NCBI GenBank assembly: GCA_023014485.1 | Contig: JAJOZX010007499.1 | Coordinates: 156,618-220,617 of the forward strand | DNA: 64,000 bases | Direction of reading: 5' to 3' | Source of the DNA: Bathynomus jamesi | Lineage: Eukaryota; Arthropoda; Malacostraca; Isopoda; Cirolanidae | Shown here: one piece after another, positions 10,259 through 20,994 of the stretch | How positions within the stretch are numbered: the first letter of the stretch is position 1 | Layout: each line of letters begins with the position of its first letter | The notes under the pieces: generated by a model | What the model was told of the DNA's origin: nothing | The model's database searches: none | Seen by the model: only the letters and a program-made list of their open reading frames with translations | Made by a program: the position numbers and the translations under genes

Positions 10259-10599
10259 CCGTCGTCTATCAGCATGATGGTGCTCCTTGTCACTATGCCA
10301 AAATTGTTCAGGATTATCTAAATGGACGTTTTCCAAATCGCTGGATCGGACGCGGAAGCAACAGACCTTGGCCAGCGAGATCACCAGATTTAACCCCTTT
10401 AGATTTCTTTGCATGGGGCTTTATCAAATCGCACGTCTATCAGACGAAGATTACGAGTCTTGAAAACTTACGTACACGTATACGAACTGCTGCAGATAAC
10501 ATAACCCCGCAAATGCTCCAAAATGTGTTTAGAAATGCTGCGGAACGGTTTGAGCTGTGCAGGGATACTTTTGGGCGTCACGTCGAATCCTACTCTTAA
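10259..10599 (+). pseudogene. DD41D-type mariner transposase, C-terminal half (right arm)
   Basis: This is the plus-strand twin of the 9901-10241 frame: 'VYQHDGAPCHYA', 'PDLTPLDFFAWG', 'TSLENLRTRIRTAADNI', ending 'HVESYS' at a TAA. The two arms differ at only a few codons, so the duplication is recent or the arms have been homogenised. Neither copy can make a full transposase. Confidence 0.85.
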
Positions 10600-10692
10600 T
10601 TATTTAATAAATGTTACCACTTTATCATTTTATGTTAATTCCATATAATTTCCAAGTGCTTCACAAAAATAGATCCTGACTTTATGTACACC

Positions 10693-10737
<45 letters not shown>

Positions 10738-10740
<3 letters not shown>

Positions 10741-11420
10741 GAATGAACTCAGAATGGTTCCCTGAGGTTTTTATGATACACACAGACCGTGCATGGAACA
10801 AGGAACTCTTCTGAGATAATTAAATCCACTATAGTCCGAATAAGTAATGGTAAATGACAAATACCATAGTTTTTCCTTTTCATGGTGGTAGCCCGACGTG
10901 GGCAACGGTTCACTCGCAAAGAGGTCCCATAAATATAGCTTCCCTCACCAGCTATCTGCAAAGCAGACAGGATCCAGCTTTAGGACATGGATCTAGGGTT
11001 TGAAGCAGCCTAGCCCACCTACATTTAGAACCTCAATATAAGCAAAAGACTCGCTGCCTCCACGTCAGATTGAATACATCAAAGAAAAAGGGTAACTATT
11101 ATATTTTTAGCCAAAAACCAAAACTTAAACCTCAACTGGTAGAATTGAGCGTCCACTTTTCAAGGCACATAACATGTCCGTTTCAAGATGGGAATGAACT
11201 CAGAATGGTTCCCTGGATCCTGTCTGCTTTGCAGATGGCTGGTGAGGGAAGCTATGTTTATGGGACCTCTTTGCGAGTGACCCGTTGCCCACGTCGGGCT
11301 ACCATCATGAAAAAGAAAAACTATGGTATTTGTCATTTACCATTACTTATTCGGACTATAGTGGATTTAATTATCCCAGAAGAATTCCCTGTTCCATGCA
11401 CGGTCTGTGTGTATCATATA
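10738..11420. repeat. Nested inverted repeat of the 'A' element, pair 2
   Basis: The block starts 'gggaatgaactcagaatgg' at 10739, runs through the same landmarks as 8783-9165, and turns around at about 11190, where 'gggaatgaactcagaatgg' appears again. A shortened inverted copy follows (11190-11420). With pair 1, this unit flanks the palindromic mariner on both sides, giving four alternating copies in 2.6 kb. Confidence 0.65.
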
Positions 11421-11431
11421 TATATATATAT

Positions 11432-11486
<55 letters not shown>

Positions 11487-11507
11487 TATATATATATACA
11501 CACACAC
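11417..11507. repeat. Mixed (TA)n/(CA)n microsatellite
   Basis: Alternating runs of TA and CA dinucleotides: TA, then CACACACACA, then a long TA run, then two more CA blocks. Confidence 0.95.
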
Positions 11508-11727
11508 TGCTGTATAGATTAATTTGCTTCGCTTTCATTTACTTTTTTTGGTATATGCCGCGATTTTTACTTTTTAAAAAGAAATACCACTCTGCACTAT
11601 CAATTAACTTACAATATCGGCACCGTTTAAAACTGATTAACTGTAGGATTTTTACTGTAATACCGCTTTTATTCGGACTTCGATCGAACCACGTGTAACC
11701 GTCACACCAGCAAAAACACACATATAT
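11508..11727 (-). mobile_element. Orphan 5' end of the LINE at 23.3 kb
   Basis: This ~215-bp block is the inverted counterpart of 23270-23485, with only a handful of differences ('gctggtgtgacggttacacg', 'gtgccgatattgtaagttaa'). Both copies start at the same base next to a TA tract. Here the copy stops about 215 bp into the element, at a CA/TA microsatellite. It has no coding capacity. Confidence 0.8.
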
Positions 11728-11733
11728 AATATA

Positions 11734-12727
11734 CAGTGGAACCTTGCTTAACGAGCATAATTCGTTCCCGAATTGTGCTCGTTATGCAAAATGCTCGTTA
11801 AACAAGGCAATTTTTTCCATAGGAATCAATGTAAAATATGATAATGCGTTCCATGCTTAAAAAATACTTAAAATAATATTTATAATGATATTTAAAGGCG
11901 TTTTTTAAATTATTATTGCATGAAATGAAAAGATTATTAATAAAAATTAACCCAAAAGAGAATGTAAATAATTAGTAAACGGTGAAATTTATAAATAACT
12001 TACGAAGAGAGAAGGTGCTCCTGACGCACGCAAAGGAAATGAAGAGACAGGGAAGGAGGAGAGGGTTATTGAGGGGAAGGAGGAGAATCGTCTTCGTTCA
12101 ATGCAATAACATTCTCGACGAGCTCACAGTCACTAGCTTTAAATTTTTTAGAGGCACTTTCACTTTTTTGGATCCTTTTTCACGAGGAAACTGTCTAGAG
12201 ACATTTGTTTTTGTCTACGCTTTAAATTTTGACGAAATGCGTGATAACATTATCATTAAATAAATTTGTAGATCGCATAGTCACTGCCTTATTAGGATGA
12301 TGCTTTTCAACGTATGATACAACAGATTCCCAAGATCTCAGCATCTCCCTTATTGCACTGGAGGGTTGTTGTTCTGCTACGGGCGTTTCTTCGTCCTCCC
12401 CTGACAAAACAGACTAAGAGCCGCGAGGCAAGAAACGAGGGAAACAGCACTGGGCAGTGAGTCACCCACACGTTGAACTTGGGGGTGGACATGCAGGAGG
12501 AGACTTGGTGGATAAAGAAAGCGAGTCAACGTAAGACGCTCGGATGGACTCCGCGACCTTACTGTATTTATTTTGCTTTTGCGTTGAAAAGATGTTATTT
12601 TATTTTTAAAATATTTTGCTCGTTAAGCAAAGTGTCGCTCGTTATGCAAGGTAATTTTCCCCCATTCTTTTGGCTCGTTATACGAATTTCTCGTTATACG
12701 AGGCACTCGTTAAGCAAGGTTCCACTG
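11734..12727 (-). mobile_element. Tigger/pogo-type DNA transposon remnant
   Basis: The ends are 'CAGTGGAACCTTGCTTAACG' and its complement, flanked by TA. They continue as imperfect inverted repeats of a 'cgttatgcaa/cgttaagcaa' motif repeated several times near each end. CAGTGGAACCT-type ends are characteristic of Tigger/pogo elements. The interior keeps only a decayed C-terminal coding piece on the minus strand. Confidence 0.85.
12150..12410 (-). pseudogene. Tigger-like transposase, C-terminal end
   Basis: The minus strand reads 'MLRSWESVVSYVEKHHPNKA', then 'FNDNVITHFVKI'. In a second frame it continues with a basic 'RRQKQMSLDSFLV' tail. A C-terminus of the form '..RRQKQ.(S/T)LD.F' is what Tigger transposases end with. 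At least one frameshift separates the two blocks, and the DDE domain is gone. Confidence 0.65.
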
Positions 12728-12742
12728 TATATATATATATAT

Positions 12743-13269
12743 ATTGTAGTGATCGCCCTTATTTATTTACTTTCTTCTTTATTATTTACTCTTCTATCGG
12801 CTCTTTATTTCATTTATTGCTTGCTTTCTCTACTCATTTCAACGCTACTTTACAATTATATTCATGGTAGCTACGCCGAGACTGAGAACGGTTACAAAAC
12901 AAAGAGGGAAGGGGGGTTTATTAATACTCTATTTTAACACTTGTGAACGTTTTATTGATTCCCAAAATGGTTTAAGTAATTTAGGGGGATGCGAGTACGG
13001 AATTTCTATTATAATAATTTACGTTGGAGAGGAACACAAACAATTAATTAAATTTTACGTTACATGACGTTAACCTCACTCTTAACGCGCCGCCAGAAAA
13101 CTGTCTCCCTTGTGGGGTAGTGTGCTCTTTGGGCCTCTGTTCAGGATTGCCAACTCTTCCCATTTTAAACAATTTCAAACAATTTCACAATTATTAGTAA
13201 ATGATTTACATTAAACATTTTAATTATTAATTAAACAGAAATTAATATTCTTAACTAAGTATTACTACA
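12743..13269. repeat. Left LTR
   Basis: This is a 527-bp TGTAGT...ACTACA unit. It has pyrimidine-rich 'ttatttactttcttctttat' near the 5' end, a G-rich 'gaaggggggttt' block and 'gcctctgttcaggattgcc' near the 3' end. It differs from the right copy at roughly ten positions. Confidence 0.75.
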
Positions 13270-16196
13270 CTCGCATCACCCCCTTGAAAATAAGTTTTTC
13301 CATTAGTAAAACTTATTAATATCGTTTAACAATGTTAATAAATTTATTCAACAAATTTATATATTTTGCAATTTTTATTTTTTTATTTATTTTTTTTCAC
13401 TTTAACAATTCAGAGTTGAGATAGACAAGAAATAATTAGAATGACAAATTCCACACATATGTTTTGTATCATATTATAAAAACCGAAAACTTTATAATTT
13501 TCACATTTGCATAAAATAACATTTCACACTAATAATTAAATTACAACCTGTAACTAATCTATACATGCCAAAAAAAATAACGGAAAATTTTCTTACGGTG
13601 ACCACACAAATCTCAAGTTCACAATCTATTCCCGCGATTCCTCATCAACGATCGCTTTACATTTGAAACAGTTCTTTGTATAGTTATACAGTTACTATCT
13701 GGGCGACATAGAAAAAATAAGAAAAAGTTTACATAAAATACTGACCAAGAGCGCACATACTCCTTCACGAAAAATACAACATATATGGGCAATAATCGCA
13801 CCCTTTCACTTATAATTTCATTACATAATAATCAGTACATTAATTTGCTGGACGTTGTTTAGATGACACTCCGCACGCTGACAAAGGACTTCAATTTTCA
13901 ATCGCAGCTCTCCTGCTCACTTCGCTAGAATGCAAGGGATTGCATCAATCAACATGCAACAGGGCAGCACGCTATAATGGTTCCGCTCTCTCTCCAATGG
14001 CGAAAAAAAAACAAGAGACGTCCAATTCTAAAAGGATCAGGGGGGGAGATATACTGAAAGCGGGACCACGCGCTGGAATTGGACGAAATTTGCAATTCTA
14101 GAAGTCGATGAAGAAACTCGCCTTGTCTCATCTCCACTTTTGTCGGTGAACGCTGCTCTTCCTACGTCCAGCTGAAAGACTCTTCTACTGGCAACAATCA
14201 ACCGATCACTCCGCCGTAGGCCGTTTCCCAACGAACCTACTGTATGTCTGTATGGACAGTACAGTCATAGACACATGTTCAAGCTCTCCTGGCTTGTCTA
14301 CCGCGTGCTACAACACATATTTAGCGAAGCATTCGAGCAGCGTGACCAGCTACTGCCCGAAAAATACCAGTAGACCATCTTCGATCGAAACTTTCGTGTG
14401 CCAAGACCCTGCACACGTAAATTTCTCTTCTCTTCTCTTCCGAAACTGTCCTGCGCCAAGTCTCTGCGCATTCGGTTCCTCTCTTCTAACTCTCTCTCGA
14501 AACCATCCTGCGCCAAGTCCCTGCGCAGTCTGGGTTTCCTCTTCTCTCTCTCATTGGTGATCGATCACCTATCTGGTCGACTAAACTCACTGGATGGAAC
14601 TCGGATTCAACTTGGTTGCCTCCAAACCGAGCCTTTGAAATTTTGAAAAAAAAAGTTTATTCGAAACGTGTTTCTGTACGTACTGCTTATCATTATTTAA
14701 TATTTAATTTACCGAATTTTCTCGACAGTTCACTTCGAAACAATTTCTACACATTTGCTCTGGCCAAATTCACGAAAAAAAAAAAACAAATCTAAAAATT
14801 TCGTAAAAATTTAATCACATCTAGCTACCCATAAGGTCACTTATGGCAGTTACAGCGGAGAAGATAAAAAAGGTCATAAAACGTATGAAACAAAATTATA
14901 CAGTATAAATATAAAAGCGCCCATACATAGTAACTGTTAGTATAATTTAAGAAATATTATTTTCAAACTATCGTCAGAAATCATCTCAATACCTCTAAAT
15001 ACAAAAGACAAAAATGAACCCCAGAAACTTCATGTCATCCATTCTATGACAATCATGAACCCTCTTGCCCTTTGAGGAGGAGCACACCAAGACGCCACAA
15101 AAACGTTACTGGCTATCTAGAAGGCTCCATTTCCGAGTGTACACTTGAGCCAATGTTTCAAATGCATTAGTTAACCCCCGACTGAAGGTTTCAACAATAA
15201 TAATTTTCCAAAACAGTTATTAAAAAGTAAACAAAATTTAAATATTACTACCAAAAATTATTTTAATACAGTAATTCCAACTTGAAACGTTAAATTTCAT
15301 ACGAATTGAACTCGCAATTAGCAAATTACATCTGATATACAACTCTCTCCTTCAACAGAAACCCCAGTATGGTTTGCAAATCACAAAAATCTCAGTAATT
15401 TATCGTTTCCAAGTGAAACTAAAAATTTGCATAGTTATACTAAATAAGAATAGATAATATGCACTCAAAAATACACGCACCTACTGTAAACAAACAAACA
15501 TTGCCTAATTGAGAGCGGTCGCTTTGTTTGTAAGCGAACCTCTATACAAATATCCCTACGTAACCGAATGAAACTGCATTATATCCTGACATAATTTTGT
15601 AATTTTTTTCTATGCAAACGCTCGAACTAAAAAAAAAGGACATTTTTCATTTATAATACCCAAATTAAAATATCAAATCAAAACATCCTTTTTAGAATAC
15701 ACTCTAAATTCCCAATAAAAATTTTACCATTGTCATTGAACTGGAAATAAAAATAAAAATCGGCCTACCTTTAAAAATAAAATTGAATGCATTTATAAAA
15801 CGTAAAGAAACTATATGAAAAATTTCTACACCAATTTCTGTAATTCAAAAATAATTATAATATCGAGATTTAGTAAAATATGTATACCTTAACTCACATA
15901 GGTCCCCAAAATAAAAATAAAATTTACTGCGCACTTTTAGACCTATAACACTGGTATGCATCAATTTTGCTGTCAAGGGTTTTGTAAGTGATTCGTTAGA
16001 GGTTTTCCTGCTGATTTCGAATCTGCAATCCGTTTTTCTCAATCAGCTCAGGTTATCCGGCTATGGCCTCATAAGTAAAATAGAATTTTTCGTGATTTTG
16101 TCAAAGCGGAATTGGAACAGTAACATCTATCATCACTTGTTTCACTTGTATAATATCTTTTTTTACTTTTCAGGCATATAGATAAAATATTTCATA
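13270..16196. other. Left interior of the LTR-flanked element, non-coding
   Basis: A 2.9-kb AT-rich interval with only short, motif-free frames. The one structured part is the tandem repeat at 14385-14560. The right end (from about 15950) contains 'acactggtatgcat', which recurs inverted near 18760 and may be an end of the transposon carrying the downstream gene. Confidence 0.5.
14385..14560. repeat. Three-copy ~58-bp tandem repeat
   Basis: Three units each start 'cgaaac' and contain 'tgcgccaagtc(t/c)ctgcgca' or a variant, followed by a CT-rich tract (about 14386, 14441 and 14500). The core is partly self-complementary (gtgc..gcac / tgcg..cgca). Confidence 0.7.
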
Positions 16197-16614
16197 ATGA
16201 ATAGAGCGTGTAAAAATGATCCCAATAGATTCTGCTACATATGTGGGACGGTTACCATGCCAAATAACCAGTCCCAAATCACTAAATTTGTGAAGACAAT
16301 GTATAGAGCATACTTTGGAATTAAGCTAGGGGACCAGGACAAAAATTTCGCCCCTCATATGTGCTGCAAGACGTGCATTGAAAATTTGAGAAGATGGAGC
16401 AAAGGCAGAGCGAAATCTTTGCCTTTTGGAATTCCCATGATTTGGAGAGAAGGAAAGGATCACGTGACAGAGTGCTATTTCTGCATGACAAACCTCCAAG
16501 GTGGGCTTATAAACTTATTTTTCTTAAATATTTTGAAATCCTCGTATGAAACTTGACATAATATTCACCATAATGTAATATTCACCATATATAGCATAAT
16601 ATTCACCAAATGGT

Positions 16615-16730
16615 AATCATACATTTACATATACATATTGTTATAGAAAATACATTTACACATACATATTGTTATACAAGTTACATTTACACATACATAT
16701 TGTTATACAAGTTACATTTACATATAAAAT
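16615..16730. repeat. ~32-bp tandem repeat in intron 1
   Basis: Units of the form 'acatttaca(c/t)atacatattg' followed by 'ttata(c/g)aa' repeat about three and a half times. Confidence 0.75.
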
Positions 16731-16736
16731 GATTGT

Positions 16737-16800
16737 ATTTTCTTTCTTTTTCATTCATATTGTCCCCGAAGGGACAATATGAATGAAAAAGAAAGAAAAT
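16737..16800. other. Perfect 30-bp hairpin in intron 1
   Basis: Bases 16737-16766 and 16771-16800 are exact reverse complements with a 4-base loop (CGAA, 16767-16770). The arm starts 'attttctttctttttcattc'. It lies wholly inside the intron. Confidence 0.95.
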
Positions 16801-18475
16801 ATACAGACTCCATCGACCTATTTCATATCTTACAGACCGCAGCCTTCCCTCACGAGCCGCCACTGTCTGAATGCTTCTTCTATTTCATATGCAAGTTTTA
16901 TATCCATGTTTCTGTGTTTCTATTTTCAGGAGTTAACAAGAAGAATAAACACATTGTTGTATACCCTGACATTCCTTCTGCTATGAGACCTGTACCCCAT
17001 GGTCCTGGAATTCCAATACCGACCCACCTCAAACCTGGACTTCGATGATTCTGATGATGAATCAATGACCAATGCCAATGACCAGTCCCAGTCGTATATA
17101 CCTCAAAATACCGCTTCAAATGAGCCGAGGCCTCTCAACCAGGCCAAACTTAATGATCTTACCAGGGATTTAGGACTTTCCAAATTAGCTGCCGAGATCT
17201 TGGGCTCACGACTTCGAGAGGACAACTTGCTGGCTCCGGGAACAACATTCTCCTGGTATAGGAAACGAGAGGAAGAATTCCGCAAGTTTTTTGCAGTGCA
17301 CGAAAATACCTCTTCCTTAGTGTACTGCTGCAATGTTGAGGGGCTAATCGAATCCTTGGGCCTGCCATATAACGCATCAGAATGGAGGCTATTTATAGAC
17401 TCGTCTAAACGAAGTTTGAAAGCAGTACTTCTCAACATTGGGAATAGGGTTGCATCAGTCCCTGTAGCACATTCCGTACAACTTACTGAGAGCTACGATA
17501 AATGAAAATTTTACTGGATGCTCTCGTATACGACCAACATAACTGGAGGATCTGTGGAGATTTGAAGGTAATACTAATATCATAAGTAAACTATTGCTAT
17601 TGACTATGTTGTTTTTCCAAAGGTTATTTGAGAGCGTATAAGAACACTTAACTTCCCCACAGTGATACAGTCCAATGCATAGATATTTTTATCTGATAGA
17701 ACAAATTCTCTAAATTCTTTAAATATTTTCATTTTTTTTCAGATTGTGGCATTTGTATTGGGAATGCAAGGGGATACACGAAATACCCATGTTTCCTCTG
17801 CAAATGGGATAGCCGAGCGGATGAGAAGCACTATGCACAGCGTGAATGGGCATCCAGAGAGAATTTTGAACCTGGGTCGCATAATGTCGTTTCAGTGCCC
17901 CTTGTACCACAACAAAAAATTTTGCTCCCACCACTTCATATTAAGCTGGGCTTGATGAAAAATTTCATCAAATCAATGAATAAGGAGAGTTCAGCATTCC
18001 GATATCTCGAGAGTAAATTTCCTCATATATCTGATGCTAAACTAAATGCTGGGGTTTTTGATGGTCCTCAAATTCGAACTTTGATCAAGGATACTCAGTT
18101 CGAAAACGCAATGACTCCGAGAAGAATGCCTGGCAGGCATTCAAATCAGTTGTCACTGATTTTCTTGGCAAGCGTAGAAGTCCAGAATACGAGTCCGTTG
18201 TCGAAAACTTGATGGAAGCTTTCAAAGCTCATGGGTCGCGCATGTCCATAAAAATGCACTTTTTGTGGTCCCACTTGGACTATTTTCCTGAAAATTGCGG
18301 GGATTATAGTGAGGAACAGGGTGAACGATTTCACCAAGATATCAAAATAATGGAAGAGAGGTACCAGGGAAACTGGGATATCAATATGCTGGCGGACTAT
18401 TGCTGGTGTTTGAAGCGAGACGTGCCCGAAGAAAAACACAGACGGAAAGCCAAAACTTCATTCCTTCCTCAATAA

Positions 18476-20178
18476 ACTTTTTTCCATATTCATTGTATGA
18501 ATAAAAGTATTTATTCACACAATGTTTTCATTTTTCACGAGTGTTCTTATAATATTACTCGTATCTACAGTGTTTAAGCTAAAAAAATCAATAAATTTGG
18601 GGATAAAATTGGACTTATAATAAATGGCCAATAGAGAAAAAACCTGACCTAATTGAGGAAAACCAATGTCATTTTCGAATTCAGCATGGTCGAATTATAT
18701 AATATGAGTTGAAAAAACCCTCACAGCAGACAAAAAAATTTCATATGCATACCAGTGTAATTAATAAATTCAATGTTATGCGCGGAAAGAACAATTTAGA
18801 ATTTAATGCATAACATTTGTGCTTATTAAAGAAAAATCCTATGATTATTTATGTTAAACCAATTAAAATTTTGTTAAATAACTAAGAATTTACTACTCAA
18901 TAGAATAGACATATACCGTAGTAACGGTTAATCTCCGAACAATATTTAACGATAGGCCTACAAGAAATCCTTCTTTAGTACAATACAATGGCCATTTTAC
19001 AAAATATGTCGGAATTGTCATGAAAATGAACGAAAGAATTGGAGAGAAAAAAAAATAGATAATCAGCCTACCTACCAAACTTTGAGTATACAAATATATA
19101 AAATTTTATATATAACTAATATATACGTATAAGTTAATATGAAAGTATATAATTAATGAGTATATAAAAAAAATCCAAAAAACAAATGAATTTATAGAAA
19201 AATTCCACGACACAATTTCTCTATTTCAGTTAAACGAATTCTGCTTATTTTGAAATTTAACACAATCCTATACGGCGAGCCTCACAAATTATTATGTTTA
19301 AGACTATCTTTCGACTGTCCCTTAATTAAAATGTAACTTAATCCTATTTAGCGCGAAGCGAAGCAAAGCAAAAAGCCCGTAAATCTATATAAACAATTAT
19401 TTAAAATAAGCCTATCATTATAATTTATGTACAACCAATCGAAATATAATAAAAAATCTGCTAATGAAACCCAGAAAATTTTTCATGTTCAGGAAATGTT
19501 TTACAATCGGTACAAATTTTCGCTAAAACATTTTTTAAGGACCGCATAAAATGTGTATCACAGTGTATTTAAACTAACAATTTACTTACGTACAAATTTT
19601 TTCTATATTAATCGTTATTATTATATTATCACAATTACTATTAATTCCAAAAGTTTTAAACAAAAAGTAAAAAGGTAAGCTGAAACAGGCCTAACAGTGG
19701 AAGAGACGAAAAAAAAAGAAGAAAATTGAGTCCTCAGGCAGCACGATAATTTTCAAAACTATGTCCTCTCCGACCTAATGAACGAAATTTAACGTAATAA
19801 TGACTCGCAATATTGAGTCAGACAAATTTTCCTACCGACTCTGCACCACGACTAAAAGAAATTTTGAGTCACTAGACTCAATCTCAAACAAAAAAAAATT
19901 TGGACGCGCGAACTTTTTTGAAGCGACGCGACTCAGAATAATTTGGAATGTAAGGGGCGCCATTTTGAATTTACATTTACAATGAATTTTAAGGAATGAA
20001 AATCGAAATTTGCCTGCAAACGGGGTAAAATTTGCATTTAGATATTTTAATAATCGAAATAAAATATTCATTAACGCTATTGGCTATTATACCGGGTCGG
20101 AAGAATTTTAATCGAAATAATAGACACGTGGGTAAGCCTCATACAAAATACGATGTAAGACCACCGCTAGCCACCAGA
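18476..20178. other. Right interior of the LTR-flanked element, non-coding
   Basis: AT-rich, with stops in all frames and no recognised motif. AATAAA-like signals follow the pseudogene (about 18500). Nothing else can be supported. Confidence 0.5.
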
Positions 20179-20703
20179 TGTAGTGATCGCCCTTATTTAT
20201 TTACTTTCTTCTTTATTATTTACTCTTCTATCGGCTCTTTGTTTCATTTATCGCTTGCTTTCTCTACTCATTTCAACGCTACTTTACAATTATATTCATG
20301 GTAGCTACGCCGAGACTGAGAACCGTTACAAAACAAAGGGGGAAGGGGGGTTTATTAATACTCTATTTTAACACTTGTGAACGTTTTATTGATTCCGAAA
20401 ATGGTTTAAGTAATTTAGGGGGATGCGAGTACGGAATTTCTATTATAATAATTTACGTCGGAGAGGAACACAAACAATTAATTAAATTTTACGTTACATG
20501 ACGTTAACCTCACTCTTAACGCGCCGCCAGAAGACTGTCTCCCTTGTGGGGTAGTGTGCTCTTTGGGCCTCTGTTCAGGATTGCCAACTCTTCCCATTTT
20601 AAACAATTTCAAACAATTTCACAATTATTAGTAAATGATTTACATTAAACATTTTAATAATTAATTAAACAGAAATTAATATTCTTAACTAAGCATTACT
20701 ACA
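20179..20703. repeat. Right LTR
   Basis: This is a 525-bp direct repeat of 12743-13269. It is followed immediately by a short TA tract into which the hAT element at 20718 inserted. Confidence 0.75.
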
Positions 20704-20994
20704 ATATATATATACACTAGGGTTATGACATTTTTATAACCTCATGTTCCTGTATCATAAATCGATGAACGTTTGCCCCCTGACAATGAAAATAACAGTT
20801 TTTTCGATATATTTGAAAAACCTTCACCCCAAAATAAAAAAGAAAAAATTAATAAAATAATAAATAGAAATTCGCATGTTTATTTCACAATTATTATACA
20901 TAAACATATATTATATTATACAACATTATACCTATACAATACATATTAATTATACAAATACAATGTTATACATTTACTCTATTATTGTTTTGTT

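Larger units (their letters stand above)
9802..10697. mobile_element. Palindromic mariner: two 3' halves joined head to head
   Basis: The left arm 9802-10241 and right arm 10259-10697 are inverted copies of each other over about 440 bp, separated by a 17-base spacer (10242-10258). Both outer ends read 'ACAGGGTGTACATAAAG', within TA tracts. Each arm encodes the C-terminal part of the same DD41D-type transposase. No 5' half of the element is present. It is the complement of the 6077-7478 case, in which the 5' end was doubled. Confidence 0.92.
16197..18475 (+). pseudogene. Intron-containing transposase-like gene ('PFGIPM.WRE' family), frameshifted
   Basis: I recognise this as a repetitive arthropod family usually left as 'uncharacterised protein'. 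Exon 1 (16197-16500) holds a double zinc-binding region with 'FCYICG', 'APHMCCKTCIENLR', 'LPFGIPMIWRE' and 'CYFCM'. GT-AG introns follow at 16501-16929 and 17568-17742. Exon 2 has 'HIVVYPDIPSAMRPV'. Exon 3 has, across frames, a Cys pair in 'PCFLCKWDSRA', 'LPPLHIKLGLMKNFIKSM', 'HFLWSHLDYFPENCG', 'EEQGERFHQDIKIMEERYQG' and 'MLADYCWCLKRD'. The GERFHQ Glu and an upstream Asp (ICGDLK) could belong to an RNase H-like core. Frameshifts occur near 17020, 17504, 17772 and 18103; the last three are each one base short in a homopolymer. So this is either a young pseudogene or an intact gene with assembly errors. Confidence 0.7.
15950..18765 (+). mobile_element. Possible DNA transposon carrying the transposase-like gene
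   Basis: About 45 bases near 15950-15990 ('acactggtatgcat', AATTTT, 'gctgtcaagggtttt') are repeated inverted with small differences at about 18715-18762. They bracket the gene 16197-18475. Exact ends and target duplications are not clear, so the boundaries are approximate. Confidence 0.35.
12743..20703. mobile_element. LTR-flanked element, ~8 kb, without recognisable gag/pol
   Basis: Two ~526-bp direct repeats (12743-13269 and 20179-20703, about 98% identical) both begin TGTAGT and end ACTACA. The outer flanks are ATAT on both sides, while the inner flanks differ, so one insertion with both LTRs explains the pair better than two solo LTRs. The 6.9-kb interior is AT-rich and has no gag, protease, reverse transcriptase or integrase that I can see. 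No TGG-type primer-binding site follows the left LTR and no polypurine tract precedes the right one. The only gene inside is the transposase-like pseudogene at 16197-18475. A large non-autonomous (LARD-like) element is my inference. Confidence 0.6.

Noticed and set aside
14870..14960. Possible tRNA or SINE heads in AT-rich intervals
   Set aside because: I could not find A-box/B-box pairs with cloverleaf pairing anywhere in the window.
16615..16730. Regularly spaced repeats that might suggest a CRISPR array (also 34536-34640)
   Set aside because: They are simple tandem repeats without unique spacers, in a eukaryotic genome.
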